Part shown: piece after piece, positions 45,960-58,557 of the stretch | Numbering within the stretch: the stretch's first letter is position 1 | How the letters are laid out: each line of letters starts with the position of its first letter | The notes under the pieces: model-generated | The model's input: only the letters and a program-made list of their open reading frames with translations | Database searches by the model: none | What the model was told of the DNA's origin: nothing | Source of the DNA: Anas platyrhynchos | Taxonomy: Eukaryota; Chordata; Aves; Anseriformes; Anatidae | Assembly (NCBI RefSeq): GCF_047663525.1 | Contig: NC_092617.1 | Span: 4,716,501 to 4,780,500, forward strand | Direction of reading: 5' to 3' | DNA: 64,000 nucleotides | Made by a program: the position numbers and the translations under genes

Positions 45960-46580
45960 CCTGATTGGTCTCAGTATCCCTCTCTTCCTAACTCTTCTGG
46001 AGGTCGGGGAGCACCCCAGCATGCAGGAGGGGCTCAGGGCCAAAAGCCCAGCTGCCACATGCAGAAACAGCCCCGGTGGCCCTCGGGGCTGCCCCTCTCT
46101 GCCCACTGGGCTCTGCCTCTCTGCTGCTTTTGGGTCGGGGCTGCTGCTTCCCTGGAGCCATGGCCATGGCCAGCAGCAGGACATGGCCTTTTCCCTGCTG
46201 CTCTCTTTTGGCTTCCACATTGTGCTTCTTTTTTTCTGGGTAAGCCCTGATATCTCGTGTACCTTGGTGACAGTCCTGTTCTCTCTACAGTGGCTTTCCT
46301 GTGGCTACAGGCAGCAACAGGCACTGTGCAGCCCTGGGTCACAGCTGTCTCCCTGCTAGTACCAAAAATGGGGTTTTATTTGAAGAATATAGACTTGAAG
46401 TCCAAGGGAAGTCTGTGAGGGAGCAAAGGCTTTACCAAGAGCTTTATGGCAGGACCTGACAACAAACGGTCTTGGACTCATCCGCATGGCAGTGGGGCTC
46501 ATGGCCACTATCAGCCTGGAGAGGAATCTGGAGCTGCCAGGAGATGTCAGGGGATCTGCAGGGAGAACATGCAACGCTGA
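45960..46580 (+). repeat. OR 3' block, copy B
   Basis: Reverse complement of 22360-23030 and of about 61290-61660. It is always placed beyond the 3' end of an OR and in the same sense. It contains the small two-exon candidate gene. By eye the similarity is high over the hydrophobic exon and the 51-bp intron. Confidence 0.75.
46160..46459 (+). CDS. Candidate two-exon small secreted protein, copy B
   Basis: Exon 1 at 46160-46239 (80 bp, begins MAMASSRTWPF, hydrophobic), donor GTAAGC at 46240, acceptor CTCTCTACAG ending at 46290, exon 2 at 46291-46459 ending in TGA. The joined frame encodes 82 residues. Exon 1 length, intron length (51 bp) and phase are the same as copy A, and the C-terminal part keeps SVREQ and QELYG. 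No match to a known family was recognised. Substitutions are mostly amino-acid changing, so purifying selection is not evident from two copies. Confidence 0.3.
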
Positions 46581-47640
46581 GATAGTAGGGATTAGAACCT
46601 CATAAAATTAATGGCCATCCAAAGAAGAGTTTGGTAAAGAAAAAGGGGAATCTGAGGAGTCCATGGGGTAAGGACAGCTCTGCCATGGCACGAGTGGTGC
46701 TGAAGAGCCAGAGGACAAAGACCCCTAAGAGTGTAGAGTAATTGAGGATAACCTTCTTGAGGCCTAATGGACAAGGTCTGGTGCAGCACTCGCCTGTCCT
46801 CTGTGCCCTCAGAGACACCCCATGGCCCTGCCCAGCACTGCCCTGTGCTGCTGAGCCATCAGCACACATGGAAAGGAGCTCAACCGCAGAGATCCCCATG
46901 GAGTTGAGTCTACTGTCCACCCTGAGCAGCACGGGCAGGGCGAAGACCCGCGGGGTCCCGGGTCACCACAGCCCCTGGCTCTCACAGCAGCACCGCCAGC
47001 TTGGGGCCCTGCACGGAGCACGGGGAGGGAAGCAGCAATGGCCGGCCAGGCCAGCATGGACACATTACCCTGGGCCTTCTCTAAGAGCAGGGATGGCCCT
47101 GGGGAAGAGTAGGGCAGCATTGCTGGGCCTGCACTGATGGGGAAAGGGCAAAGGGAAAGCTCTTTGTGCAGGCCCCTGCTCGGGGCAGGCTGCTCTGTGG
47201 CTGGGCCAGGCCTCTTGTGCTGGCCTGGGGAGCGGGGCTGGCCCTGCGGGGCACAGGCACTGTGTGCTGGGGATCTGCCAGGCAAGAGAGCAGGGCTCCT
47301 GCAGCTTCACGGACCTCCATCTCCTGGCACCATAGCCAGCCTCCTCCTTGCTCACCCCAACCAGACAGTACACCTGTATGAGCTGCCTGCTTCCTCCTCC
47401 TGCAGAGGGCAGAGGGAACAGTATAAGTAAGTGAAACTCACAAGTTAAGAGAAAGACACATAAGGATAGGAAAGGAAAAGAAAAAAGAAAGAAACAAAAA
47501 TCAAAAGCCAAACATGATGAACATTTTGTAACTCTTCAGTTCCCACTAGCAGACCATTGTGCACGCAGTCTCTGAGAGAATGCCACCTTGCCTTGGAAAG
47601 ATGATGTATTGCTGAGCACTATGTTATGTGCCATGGAACA
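46581..47640. other. GC-rich interval without recognised gene
   Basis: It has overlapping frames on both strands (for example 46809-47285 - and 47065-47511 -) without domains. About 1 kb here has no counterpart in the other IR-B arm. Confidence 0.4.
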
Positions 47641-48960
47641 TCCATTTGGTCAGGCTGGGTCAGCTGTCACAGCGGGTTCCCTTCCTAGACTTTTGCCCAC
47701 CCTCAACCACCTTGCTGGTCGGGCAGAGTGAGAAGCAGAGAAGGCCTTGATGTTGTGCAAGCAATGCTCAGGAACAGGGACCAGAGCCATGGGTGACCAA
47801 CACTGCTCTAGACACATCAAAAACACAGAACCACAGGAGATGATCTGCACAGAGTAACTCCATCCCAGCCACAGCCAGTGCAGGGCCCTGTGCTGGACTA
47901 GAAGGCTCCCTCTGAGCTCTGGAAGGAGCCAAGGAGGTGCTAATAAGCACCAGGACAACTGAGGCAGCCCAAAGGCCCTTCTGAAGGGTCACTGAGTGCC
48001 ACCTGAGAGGCAGTGCTGGGCAGTGGGGAGGGTCAGGAGAAAGACTTAGTTGAAAGCTGTGAGAAACAGAGACACTCAGAGCTTTAGCAGCTGTCTGTGG
48101 ATGGAGTAGGAGGACGAGGTCACTCCTGTTACTAGGACAGCGTTGAAGTTCCCTGCGTGAAGCTGGGCTGATGGAGAAGTGTCCACCTTGCATGTGTGCC
48201 TCAACCTGGGAGCAGGGGCCTGTCCACAGTGCGGGATGGCTGGGCTGTGCTCAGCCACCAGGAAACACCCCTGAGCCTGGAGATGCACCAACCTGCTGCA
48301 GTGAGGTGCCACTACTACAGGGGAAGAGGGGAGGGTTGGAGAGACACATAGATCCTGCGGGCAAGAGTGGCATGGCATGGGGAACTGAGTGCCTGGGAAA
48401 AGTTACCCTGGAGCCATAGGAGCCATTCTGGAAAGAAAATTTGTAGGCAGAAACCGCACTTTTGTGATGGTGCCAAGCTGCCGGACACATTGTGTATGGT
48501 GCTCTGGTGGACTTTTGTGTCCTTTTCCATTGTGTATTAAGTATCAATTTTCTCAGGAATATAGTAGCCAACAGAGCACTGACAGATAGTCTAAGATCAT
48601 GAAAGGCCACATAAGCATGTCCCTAAAATGATAACTGACATGGGGAAATCAGGAGAAGCCTGGCCAGGAAAAATGTGAGACTGAGAGGAGGGAATAGGGG
48701 CTTGGCCAGCCGAAATTAAGCATTTTGTAGAAGTAAGAGGGTTCAGGTTATGCTGATGCGGCTGTAACTGTGACTTAAAATAGTCATGCAAGGGTATTCC
48801 CCAGCTTCAACCTGTAAACATATTTCCTAAACCTAAATGCTACTCAGCACCCTGACAGGAATCCACTACTCTAATGACTGACCTCAATGTATCCCTAGAA
48901 GACAAAACTCAGCCCATAGCTGCTTCCCTTAACTCTTACTCTCTTAATCACTCTGATCTC
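47640..48960 (+). repeat. IR-B left arm segment
   Basis: Reverse-complement counterpart of 58735-59922 plus 60896-61080. Matching frames at 48315-48530 (-) and 59135-59353 (+) sum to 107665. The right copy carries a CR1 that this copy lacks; the uninterrupted site here is near 47820. No gene is recognised. Confidence 0.8.
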
Positions 48961-49040
48961 AGCCCTTAATACTAGCATTAAAATGGTCCACTTGACACTA
49001 GACAACTGCTTAAGAGACCTAAACAAAACCCTAACACCAA

Positions 49041-49700
49041 ATGAATTCTAGGGGCCATGGATCTGATCAGCTTGTGGGCCACGAGGAGGAGAAGGGTGGG
49101 AATGCTCTGAGGAGCTCAGCTCTGCCTCAGGATCTCCTGCCCCAGCAGGAGCAATGTGACTGTGGCAGGGACTGTGAGGTCACTTCTGTCTCTGCACTTG
49201 ATAGGGCAGCAGCAGGAACGTGTCACAGAAAGGGACTGGGAGGTCACTTGTGTCTGGAGGTGGCAGGTCAGCCTTGACTTCTCCCTGGGAGCTGCACTTT
49301 TGGGCTGACATCTGGCAGTGGCCCTGCTAGGCCAGCAGAAGGCACCTGCTTGGCATGCTGACTGGGGGATCCCCTCTGCCTCCACACCCAGGAGGACCCA
49401 GGCAGACAGAAGGCCCCCATATGGGTTGTCCTGTCCCTTCTGCTTGAGTCCATGAGTGGGCAGCAGCAGGCACAAGGCTTGGCTGTGTCTAGCCAAGAAA
49501 CTGCAAGGCCAGCAGCAGGCCCCTGGCTTGGAAGCTGCTGCTGAGGTGACTTGTGTCTGGTTGGCTGAGAGGCCGCAAGGAGCCTGTTGGGTTGGGATGC
49601 CTACTTCAGGAGTGGTTTCCACCCTGATGGAGTTTCCTTTGGCAGTAGAAAAGAGCAGGAAAGAAAAAACTGCTACATAGTGTTCCATGGAAGGCTGGCA
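49041..49700 (-). repeat. Duplicon block with conserved open frame, copy 5
   Basis: The minus-strand frame 49116-49688 (190 codons) is the closest relative of copy 4. The first residues differ from copy 3. No domain was recognised. Confidence 0.45.
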
Positions 49701-49984
49701 CTGGTTACAAGGAGGGAGAAATGTCCCTCAGAGGGTCATGCTGTGGTGCAAAAGGTCACCCTCTGATCAGACCCTTGCTTTGTGTTTCAATAAATAGCTG
49801 GTGAGGGTTGACAAGAGGTCAGTGAAAGCTAGGGATGAGAACAAGATGGTGAACTGAGATGGTTGTCTGCAGACTTCAAGAAAATAGGGCAATGTGTGGG
49901 ACAGCATAGGAAAGCCTGTGGAGGAGAAGGCAGAGTGTGCTGGTAAAAAGGGAATGCCCCAACTGCCGTGAAGGTTTTGTCCCC

Positions 49985-51015
49985 TTGGTTAGAGCTTATG
50001 AGTAGATATGTTATATTCATTATGATGGGGCCTCATAGATTCCTTTCAACACATGCAACAGCTCAGAGGTTTCATACCACTCTTCTTCTCACGGCATCAC
50101 ACTGCCCACCCCATCCCACAGATCCCCAGGAAAAGCCTTGAGGCAGACATGGGGGTGCAGGATCTCCCCTCCCAGTTCCAGGGGTCAGGCCTTGCCAATT
50201 CTGCTTCACTAAAACCAACCAAGATTTTTCTCAGCACAGTGCTTTGCCTGTCTGCAACCATGGCTTCCAATTATCTGCCCTAACAAGGCCCTGGGGAGGC
50301 TTTGTTAGTAACAGCCCTCAGTGGTGCCCATTAATACTCCAAGTCACTTCAACTTTTACTCCTGACTTTACTTGCTCAAGCGGTTGCATCACTCTCTTCT
50401 CACTACCTGAACTTCATAGACTGAGCATCAAAATACACCATGGAACTCATTAAAATGAAGAAAATCCTAACATCTCTTCCATTTTAATCTTCAAGCCTTC
50501 ACGCCTTGTGCAGCTACTTGCAGAGCTTGCAAGATGTAATTAAGGAAGAAGATTTCACAAAGCACATAATAAATATATTTTATTGTTTCAAAGGCTGAAT
50601 TTTGTTGCATTTCAGTTTTGAGAATCGTTCTCCTATTGCTATTCATCCAGGGTGACTTCTTTGGAGAACTCCATCGGGAGGAAAATCAGAGTCTGGAGGT
50701 GTGACACCTCCACTGCCAACAGTGGTCTTTGTCCCTGTAACTGTTGCCCAGCCCAGCACATGAAACCCTTTCTAAGAGAAGTCAGGGGTTCCTTGGGAAA
50801 GAAATAAAGTATAAATAAAATAAAATAAAATAAAATAAAATAAAATAAAATAAAATAAAATAAAATAAAATAAAATAAAATAAAATAAAATAAAATAAAA
50901 TAAAATACATTTGAAATGACCATTGGATCCTGAGAAATTTAGCCTGAATCTCAGTAGACACCTGGACATCCGTGGTCTCTCTTGGGTCTTCTGTGGAAAA
51001 CTCAGGGTGAAAAAT
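49985..51015. repeat. Flank duplicon with TAAAA microsatellite, copy 2
   Basis: Direct paralogue of 34150-35110, with a (TAAAA)n array at 50811-50906. No gene is seen. Confidence 0.75.
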
Positions 51016-51039
51016 AAAGAAAATATATCTTTATTGGCT

Positions 51040-51185
51040 GTGTCCAGTAGAGCCTGATACATTTGTGGGTCTGATATGCTAGGACATTAAATATACCCAG
51101 TCCAGTAAACTCGATTGTCCCTTTCCTCCCTGCCTCCCCCTGGCTGGAAACAAGACCCCTCTAGTCCTGCTCATAGTATTCATTA
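51040..51185 (-). mobile_element. ERVL-type fragment
   Basis: Short pieces match (in reverse) the junction sequence of the relic at 35860-35900 and 37900-37980, such as AGTAGAGCCTGATACAT. Not coding. Confidence 0.55.
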
Positions 51186-51212
51186 CAATGTCTGGTAGAC
51201 GGCCCAATGGAA

Positions 51213-51839
51213 ACATAGAATCATAGAATCATAGAATATCCTGAGTTGGAAGGGACCCTGAAGGATCATCAAGTCCAACTCTTGACACTGCACAGGTCTA
51301 CCCAAAAGTTCAGACCATGTGACTAAGTGCACAGTCCAATCTCTTCTGAAATTCAGACAGGCTCGGTGCAGTGACCACTTCCCTGGGGAGCCTGTTCCAG
51401 TGTGCAACCACTCTCTCTGTGAAGAACCCCCTCCTGATGTCAAGCCTAAATTTCCCCTGCCTCAGCTTAACCCCGTTCCTGCGGGTCCTGTCACTGGTGT
51501 TAATGGAGAAAAGGTCTCCTGCCTCTCGACACCCCCTTACGAGGAAGTTGTAGACTGCGATGAGGTCTCCCCTTAGCCTCCTCTTCTCCAGGCTGAACAG
51601 GCCCACTGCCCTCAGCCGTTCCTCGTATGTCTTCCCCTCCAGGCCTTTCACCATCTTCGTAGCCCTCCTCTGGACACTCTCCAACAGTTTCATGTCCTTT
51701 TTATACTGTGCTGCCCAGAACTGCACACAGTACTCGAGGTGAGGCCGCACCAGCGCAGAGTAGAGCGGGACAATCACCTTCCTTGACCTACTAGCGATGC
51801 TGTGCTTGAAGCACCCCAGGACACGGTTGGCCCTCCTGG
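51213..51839 (-). mobile_element. CR1 LINE 3' segment, left of satellite
   Basis: Minus strand: RT C-terminal region from [18 protein letters not shown] to LDCALSHMV, then the complete 3' UTR and an ATTCTATG tail at 51213. Its 5' boundary at 51839 directly abuts the 11-bp satellite. About 490 bp of it (51349-51839) repeats, at roughly 97 percent identity, in the CR1 on the far side of the satellite (54465-54957). Confidence 0.92.
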
Positions 51840-54456
51840 TATCATCACAGTGTAATCGCAGCATCATCACAGCTTCATCACAGCGTCATCACAGTATAAT
51901 AAGTGTCATCACAGCGTCATCACGGCATCATCATAGCATCATCACAGCGTCATCACGGCATCAAAACAGCGTCATCACAGCATCAAAACAGCATCATTAT
52001 AGCATCATCACAGTGTCATAACAGCATCATCACAGCATTATCATAGCGTCATCATAGCAAAATTACAGCGTCATAACAGCACCATCTCAGCATAATCACA
52101 GCATCATCACAGCGTCATTACAGCTTGATCGCAGCATCATCACAGCGTCATCACAGCGTCATCACAGCGTCATCACAGCGTCATTACAGGATCATCACAG
52201 AATCATCACAGCATCAGAACAGCATCATCACAGCGTCATCAGAACATCAGCATAGCGTCATCACAGCATCATCATAGCGTCATAACAGCATCATCGCATC
52301 ATCATAACAGCATCATCACAGGGTCATCACACAGTCATCACAGCATCATCACAGCGTCATAACTGCATCATAACAGCGTCATCACAGCGTCATCACAGCG
52401 TCATCACAGCATCATCACAGCGTCTTTGCAGTGTCATCGCAGCGTCATAACAGCATCATCATACCGTCATTACAGCATCATTACAGCATCCTAACAGCAC
52501 AATCAGAGTGCCATCACAGCATTATCAAAGCATCATAACAGCGTCATAACTGCATCATAACAGCGTCATCACAGCGTCATCACAGCGTCATCACAGCATC
52601 ATCACAGCGTCTTTGCAGTGTCATCGCAGCGTCATAACAGCATCATCATATCGTCATTACAGCATCATTACAGCATCCTAACAGCACAATCAGAGTGCCA
52701 TCACAGCATTATCAAAGCATCATAACAGCGTCATTTCAGTGTCATCACAGCATCATTATAGCATCAACACAGCATCAACACAGCGTCATCACAGCGTCAT
52801 CACAGCATCATCATGGCTTCATCATAGCGTCATCACAGGGTCATCACAGCATCATCGCAGCGTCATAACAGCATCATCACAGCATCATCATAGCATCATT
52901 ACAGCATCATAACAGCACCATCTCAGCATCACATCTGCATTATCACAGCGTCATCACAGTGCCATTACAGAGTCATCACAGCGTCATCATAGCGTCATCA
53001 GAGAATAATCACAGCGTCAACACAGCATCATCATAGCGTCATCACAGCATCATCACAGCGTCATCACAATGTAATCACAGCATCATTATAGCATCATCAC
53101 AGTGTCATAACAGCATCATCACAGCATTATCATAGCGTCATCATAGCAAAATTACAGCATCATAACAGCACCATCTCAGCGTAATCACAGCATCATCACA
53201 GCATCATTACAGCTTGATCGCAGCATCATCACACAGTCATCACAGCGTCAATGCAACGTCATTACAGGATCAACACAGCGTCATCACAGCGTCAGAACAG
53301 CATCATCACAGCATCATCACAGCGTAATCACAGAATCATAACAGCATAATCATAGCGTCGTCACAGCATCATCAGAGCGTCATAAGAGCATCATAACAGC
53401 GTCATCACAGCGGAAGCACAGCATCATCACAGTGTCAGCACAGCATCGTCATAGAGTTATCACAGCATCATCACAGCGTAATCACAGCATAACCACATCA
53501 TCACAAGAGCATCATCACAGTATCACCAAAGCGTCATCACAGTGTCATCACAGCATCATCACAGAATCATCACAGAGTCATCACAGCATCACCACAGTGT
53601 CATCACAGCGTCATCACAGTAATTGCAGCATTATTGCAGCGTAGTACCAGCATCATCCTAACGTCATCATAGTGTCATCAGAGCGCCATAACAGCATCAT
53701 CTTAGCATCATCAGAGCGTCATAACAGCGTAAGCACAGAATCAGCACAGCGTCATCACAGCGTCATCACAGCGTCATCACAGCATCATCACAGCATCGTT
53801 CCAACGTCATCACAGCATTATCATAGCGTCACCACAGCATCCTCACAGCGGCATAACATCGTCATCACAGTATAATCACAGAATCATCACAGCGGCATCA
53901 CAGAACCATAACAGCTTCATGACAGCATCATCACAGTGTAATCATAGCATCATAACAGCATCGTCATAGTGTCATCATAGCATCATCATAGCGTCATCAG
54001 AGTATCATCACAGCGTCATCACAGTGTCATCATTATTTCATCGCGGCTTCCTTGCTGCGTCATCGCAGCATCATAACAGTGTCATCACAGCGTCATCACA
54101 GCGTCATCATAGCATCATCAAAGTGTCATCACAGCGTCATCACAGCATCATCACAGCGTCACAAGAGCATCATCACATCATCATCACAGCGTCATCACAG
54201 CATCATCCCAGCGTCATCACCGCATTATCATAGCGTCATCACAGCATCATCACAGCGTCATAAAAGCATCATCACAGCGTCATCACAGCATCATCACAGC
54301 GTCCCAGGAGCATCATCAGACCATCATCACAGCATCATCACAGCATCATAATAGTGTCATCACATCATCATCACAGCATCGTCCCAGCGTCATCACAGCA
54401 TTATCATAGCGTCACCACAGCATCCTCACAGCGTCATAACAGTGTCATCACAGTAT
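51840..54456. repeat. 11-bp satellite array (TCATCACAGCR)
   Basis: About 2.6 kb of tandem 11-mers of consensus TCATCACAGCG / TCATCACAGCA, roughly 238 units. Higher-order copies keep the 11-bp register. A 187-bp unit (17 monomers) repeats at 52421 and 52608. A segment repeats at an offset of 1089 bp (99 monomers; 52121 and 53210) and another at 583 bp (53 monomers; 53811 and 54394). Several stop-free frames over the array are artefacts. Confidence 0.96.
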
Positions 54457-57330
54457 AATCTCTTCTTAAATTCAGTCAGGCTCGGTGCAGTGACCACTTC
54501 CCTGGGGAGCCTGTTCCAGCGTGCAACCACCCTCTCTGTGAAGAACCCCCTCCTGATGTCAAGCCTAAATTTCCCCTGCCTCAGCTTAACCCCGTTCCCG
54601 CGGGTCCTGTCGCTGGTGTTAATGGAGAAAAGGTCTCCTGCCTCTCGACACCCCCTTACGAGGAAGTTGTAGACTGCGATGAGGTCTCCCCTCAGCCTCC
54701 TCTTCTCCAGGCTGAACAGGCCCACTGCCCTCAGCCGTTCCTCGTACGTCTTCCCCTCCAGGCCTTTCACCATCTTCGTAGCCCTCCTCTGGACACTCTC
54801 CAACAGTTTCATGTCCTTTTTATACTGTGGTGCCCAGAACTGCACACAGTACTCGAGGTGAGGCCACACCAGCGCAGAGTAGAGCGGGACAATCACCTCC
54901 CTCGACCTACTAGCGATGCCGTGCTTGATGCACCCCAGGACACGGTTGGCCCTCCTGGCTGCCAGGGCACACTGCTGGCTCATATTCAACTTGCTGTCTA
55001 TCACCACCCCCAGATCCCTCTCTTCTAGGCTGCTCTCCAGCGTCTCATCGCCCAGTCTGTCCATGTAGCCAGGGTTTCCCCATCCCAGGTGCAGGACCCG
55101 GCACTTGCTCTTATTGAACTTCATGCGGTTGGTGATCGCCCAGCTCTCCAACCTATCCAGATCGCTCTGCAAGGCCTTTCCACCCTCAACAGAGTCCACA
55201 ACTCCTCCAAGTTTGGTGTCATCAGCAAACTTGCTCAAAATACCTTCTATTCCTACGTCCAGATCGTTTATAAAAATATTGAAAAGTACCGGCCCTAAAA
55301 TGGAGCCTTGAGGGACCCCACTGGTGACCGCCCGCCAGCCTGACGCAGCCCCATTCACCATAACCCTTTGGGCCCTGCCCGTTAGTCAATTGCTCACCCA
55401 TCGTATGATGTTTTTATTTAGCTGTATGGTGGACATTTTGTCCAGTAGGATCCTATGGGAAACCGTGTCAAAAGCCTTGCTGAAGTCCAAAAAAATCACA
55501 TCAGCTGGTTTCCCTTGGTCCACCATACGGGTGATCTTATCCTAAAAGGAAATCAGGTTAGTTAGGCAGGACCTACCCTTCACAAACCCATGCTGGCTGG
55601 GACCAATGACTGCTTTGTCCCCCAGGTGCGCCTCAATAAGTTCGAGAACCATCTTCTCCATGATTTTACCAGGCACTGACGTGAGACTGACAGGCCTGTA
55701 ATTGCTAGGCTCTTCTTTCTGACCCTTCTTGAAAAACGGCACAACATTTGCCAGCTTCCAGTCTACCGGGACCTCTCCAGATTCCCAGGATCTTTGAAAA
55801 ATAATTGAGAGAGGTTCTGCGATGACGTCCGCCAGCTCTTTCAGCACCCGGGGATGAATCCCATCTGGACCCATGGACTTGTAGGGATCCAGGTGGAGTA
55901 GCAAATCCCGCACACGTTCAGGGTCGGTTGGGAGTTTGTCATCCCCACCGTCCCGGTCCTCCAGCTCAGGGCACCCTGGGTCCCGAAGCCCATCATCAGC
56001 ATTGAAGACAGAGGCAAAGAAGGCGTTAAGCGTCTTTGCTTTGCCTAGGTCATCGTCTGTGAGGAGACCTTCCCTATCAAGGAGCGGCCCTATGTATTCT
56101 TTAGTTCTCCTTTTTCCATTCACATATCTGAAAAAAAATTTTCTTTTCTCTCACAGACACAGCCAGCTTCAACTCTAGGTGTGCTTTAGCCACACGAATT
56201 TTCTTCCTACAAACACGAACAACATCCCTGTATTCTTTCCATGACACCTGGCCCTCCTTCCAGTAGCGAAACACTCTCTGTTTCCGCCTAATCTCCATAA
56301 GAATGTTCCTGGTCAGCCACTCCGGCCTCCTGCCCCGCCTGCCTGACTTGCGATATTTAGGAATTGCCTGATATTGTGCTTCTAGGAGGCATCGCTTAAA
56401 GAGTGACCAGCACTGGTGGACATCAAGGCCTTCAAGAGAAGTTTCCCAGGGGACCTTGCTGACTAGTTCCCTGAGCAGCCTGAAGTCCGCCTTCCCCATA
56501 TCTAGGGATGAGGTTTTGGTGGCACTTTTCCTTCTGTCACCGTAAATTTTGAACTCAACCACTTCATGGTCGCTATGACCGAGGCGGCCACCAATCACCA
56601 CATCTCCCACCAGACCCTCTCTGTTTTCTAGCAACAGGTCTAGGAGGGCACCTTTCCTAGTTGGCTCCGTTAGCACCTGCACCAAGAAGTTATCATCTAG
56701 GTGCTTCATGAACCTCCTGGACTTGCTCGTGTCAGCCGTGTGGCACTCCCAGTTAACGTCTGGCAAGTTGAAGTCCCCCATAAGGACAAGGGCAGTTAAT
56801 CTCGAGGCCTCTCTTAGTTCTGTAAAGAAGAATTTATCGGCGCTATCGTCCTGGCCAGGCGGTCTGTAATAGACTCCCACAACGACATCCCCTTTATTCG
56901 TTCGTCCCTTGATCCTTACCCAGAGGCTCTCAACTTTGCCATCACCGACCTGAAGTTCCACACAGTCCAGCCCCTGCTTCACATACATCGCCACCCCACC
57001 ACCTCGCCTACCCTGCCTGTCCCTCCTGAAGAGCCTGTAACCATCTATCGCAACACCCCAGTCACAGGACTCATCCTACCAGGTTTCGCTTATGCCGATG
57101 ATGTCGTAGTTGCGGGACTGGGCCAGGACTTCTAGCTCATCCATTTTATTCCTCATACTGCATGTGTTTGTGTAGAAGCATTTCAGGTGCGTCTCCTTAC
57201 ACTCAGCACCTTGTGGATCTAACTGAAGGACCTCACTGGCACACAGCCCCTCTGATTCTAGCGTACCATCCCTTAAGTCTTCACCGGCGTGCCTGGTTTT
57301 AGCCCCTTCCCCCTTCGACTCTAGTTTAAA
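54457..57330 (-). pseudogene. CR1 ORF2 (endonuclease-reverse transcriptase), broken
   Basis: In CR1 this enzyme nicks the target and copies the RNA. Minus-strand order: AP-endonuclease-like N-terminus (56101-56994, with GDFNLPDVNWE and LGHSDHEVV), RT fingers and palm (55542-56123 and 54457-55361, with [20 protein letters not shown] and the catalytic KFADDTKL), then the C-terminal region. Three lesions are visible: TGG to TAG at 57076-57078, a one-base frameshift in the A/T run near 56128, and TAG at 55542. The last codons and 3' UTR are replaced by satellite at 54457. Otherwise it is almost complete, so it is quite young. Confidence 0.92.
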
Positions 57331-57342
57331 GCCCTATCTATC

Positions 57343-58557
57343 AGCCCTGCCAACTCCTGACCAAAGATCCTTACCCCTCTCCGAGAGAGGCCCTTCCCAT
57401 CCGGTGCCATCAGGCCCGGTGTAGCATAGACCCTCCCGTGATCAAAGAACCCAAAGTTCTGCCGGTCACACCAGTCTCAAAGCCACGAGTTTATGTGAAC
57501 AGCACACCTTTCAGCTTCGATCCCCCCTATTGGAAGGACAGAGGCAAACACAACCTGCACGCCTGATCCTCTAAGTAGTTGCCCCAAATCCCTAAAGTCT
57601 CTTTTGATTGCGTTTGGACTTCTTGTTGCTACTTCATCGCTACCAGCCTGAAAGACCAGTAGCGGGTAGTAGTCAGTGGGCCATACCAGGCGCTTGACTT
57701 TCTTGGCAAAGTCTCTCACCCGAGCCCCAGGGAGACAACAGACTTCTCTGCGGGTTGTGTCCGGTCGGCATATCGGTCCCTCTGTCCCTATGGGAGCCCC
57801 CCATAACAATAGCCCTTCTTTCTTTTTTGAAGGATGATGTGGCAATGCGATGTGTAGGTCGCTTTGTCTTAGGCACCCCCTCCAACTGGGACGGGTTTTT
57901 ATCTACTTTGTCATTCAGATTGTCTTGTTGTAGTCCTTCATATCGATTGTTTAAGGGTAGATAAGAAGGTGAGGTGGGCAGAGAGAGGGCTCGCCTACCA
58001 CCCCGAATAGGCACCTGCCTCCATTCCCCCCCTTGATCTAGGTCTCCTCCCGCTGCCTGGCAGGAGGAGGGAACCTCCGTCTTCTGCATAACAGGAGACG
58101 CCTGTGCTGTGGCAGTCTCGTGAGCCTGCCTCAGAGAGGGTAGAGTGCACCTCCACCAGTCAATTTCCATCTCTGATTCCCTGATGCTCCTGAGCCTGTT
58201 CACCTCCTCCCGGAGCACCGCTACCTGGCTGAGCAGTTCTTCAACCTGGGCACACCTCCCACAGGCATACCCACCACTGCTGTCGGAGACCGACAGAAGG
58301 CTGGGACACACTCCGCAGCCCAGGACCTGGACGGCTGCGTGTTTCCCCGAGCTCTCCGTCTGAGTAGGTCGGATCAGGTCATCCACCTGCTCGCACCTCA
58401 CGCACACAGTGTCTCTGCCTCCCGCCGATGGCAGCAGCAGGCTCTGACACTCCCTGCATCCGGTGACCTGAACCGCTGCATTCTTTGACGGGTAGTCGGT
58501 CTGGGTGTATACCGACTTCCTGGAGAGCCCACCGTGCCTGGTGGAGACCGTTATCAC
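57343..58557 (-). pseudogene. CR1 ORF1, frameshifted
   Basis: The N-terminal part (58557 to about 57840) shows paired CxxC zinc-binding motifs (CRECQ, CVRCEQ, CGVCPS, CGRCAQ), then a coiled-coil-like run (VEELLSQVAVLREEVNRL). The downstream frame 57477-57845 carries the esterase-like domain known from CR1 ORF1 proteins. A frameshift near 57800 separates the two, and a TGA at about 57477 cuts the end. The ORF1 product is thought to bind RNA/DNA during retrotransposition. Confidence 0.85.

Noticed and set aside
51797..54351. Serine/histidine-rich repeat proteins, or a CRISPR-like array, in the 11-bp satellite
   Set aside because: Frames are periodicity artefacts, and there are no unique spacers between longer repeats, so it is a plain satellite.
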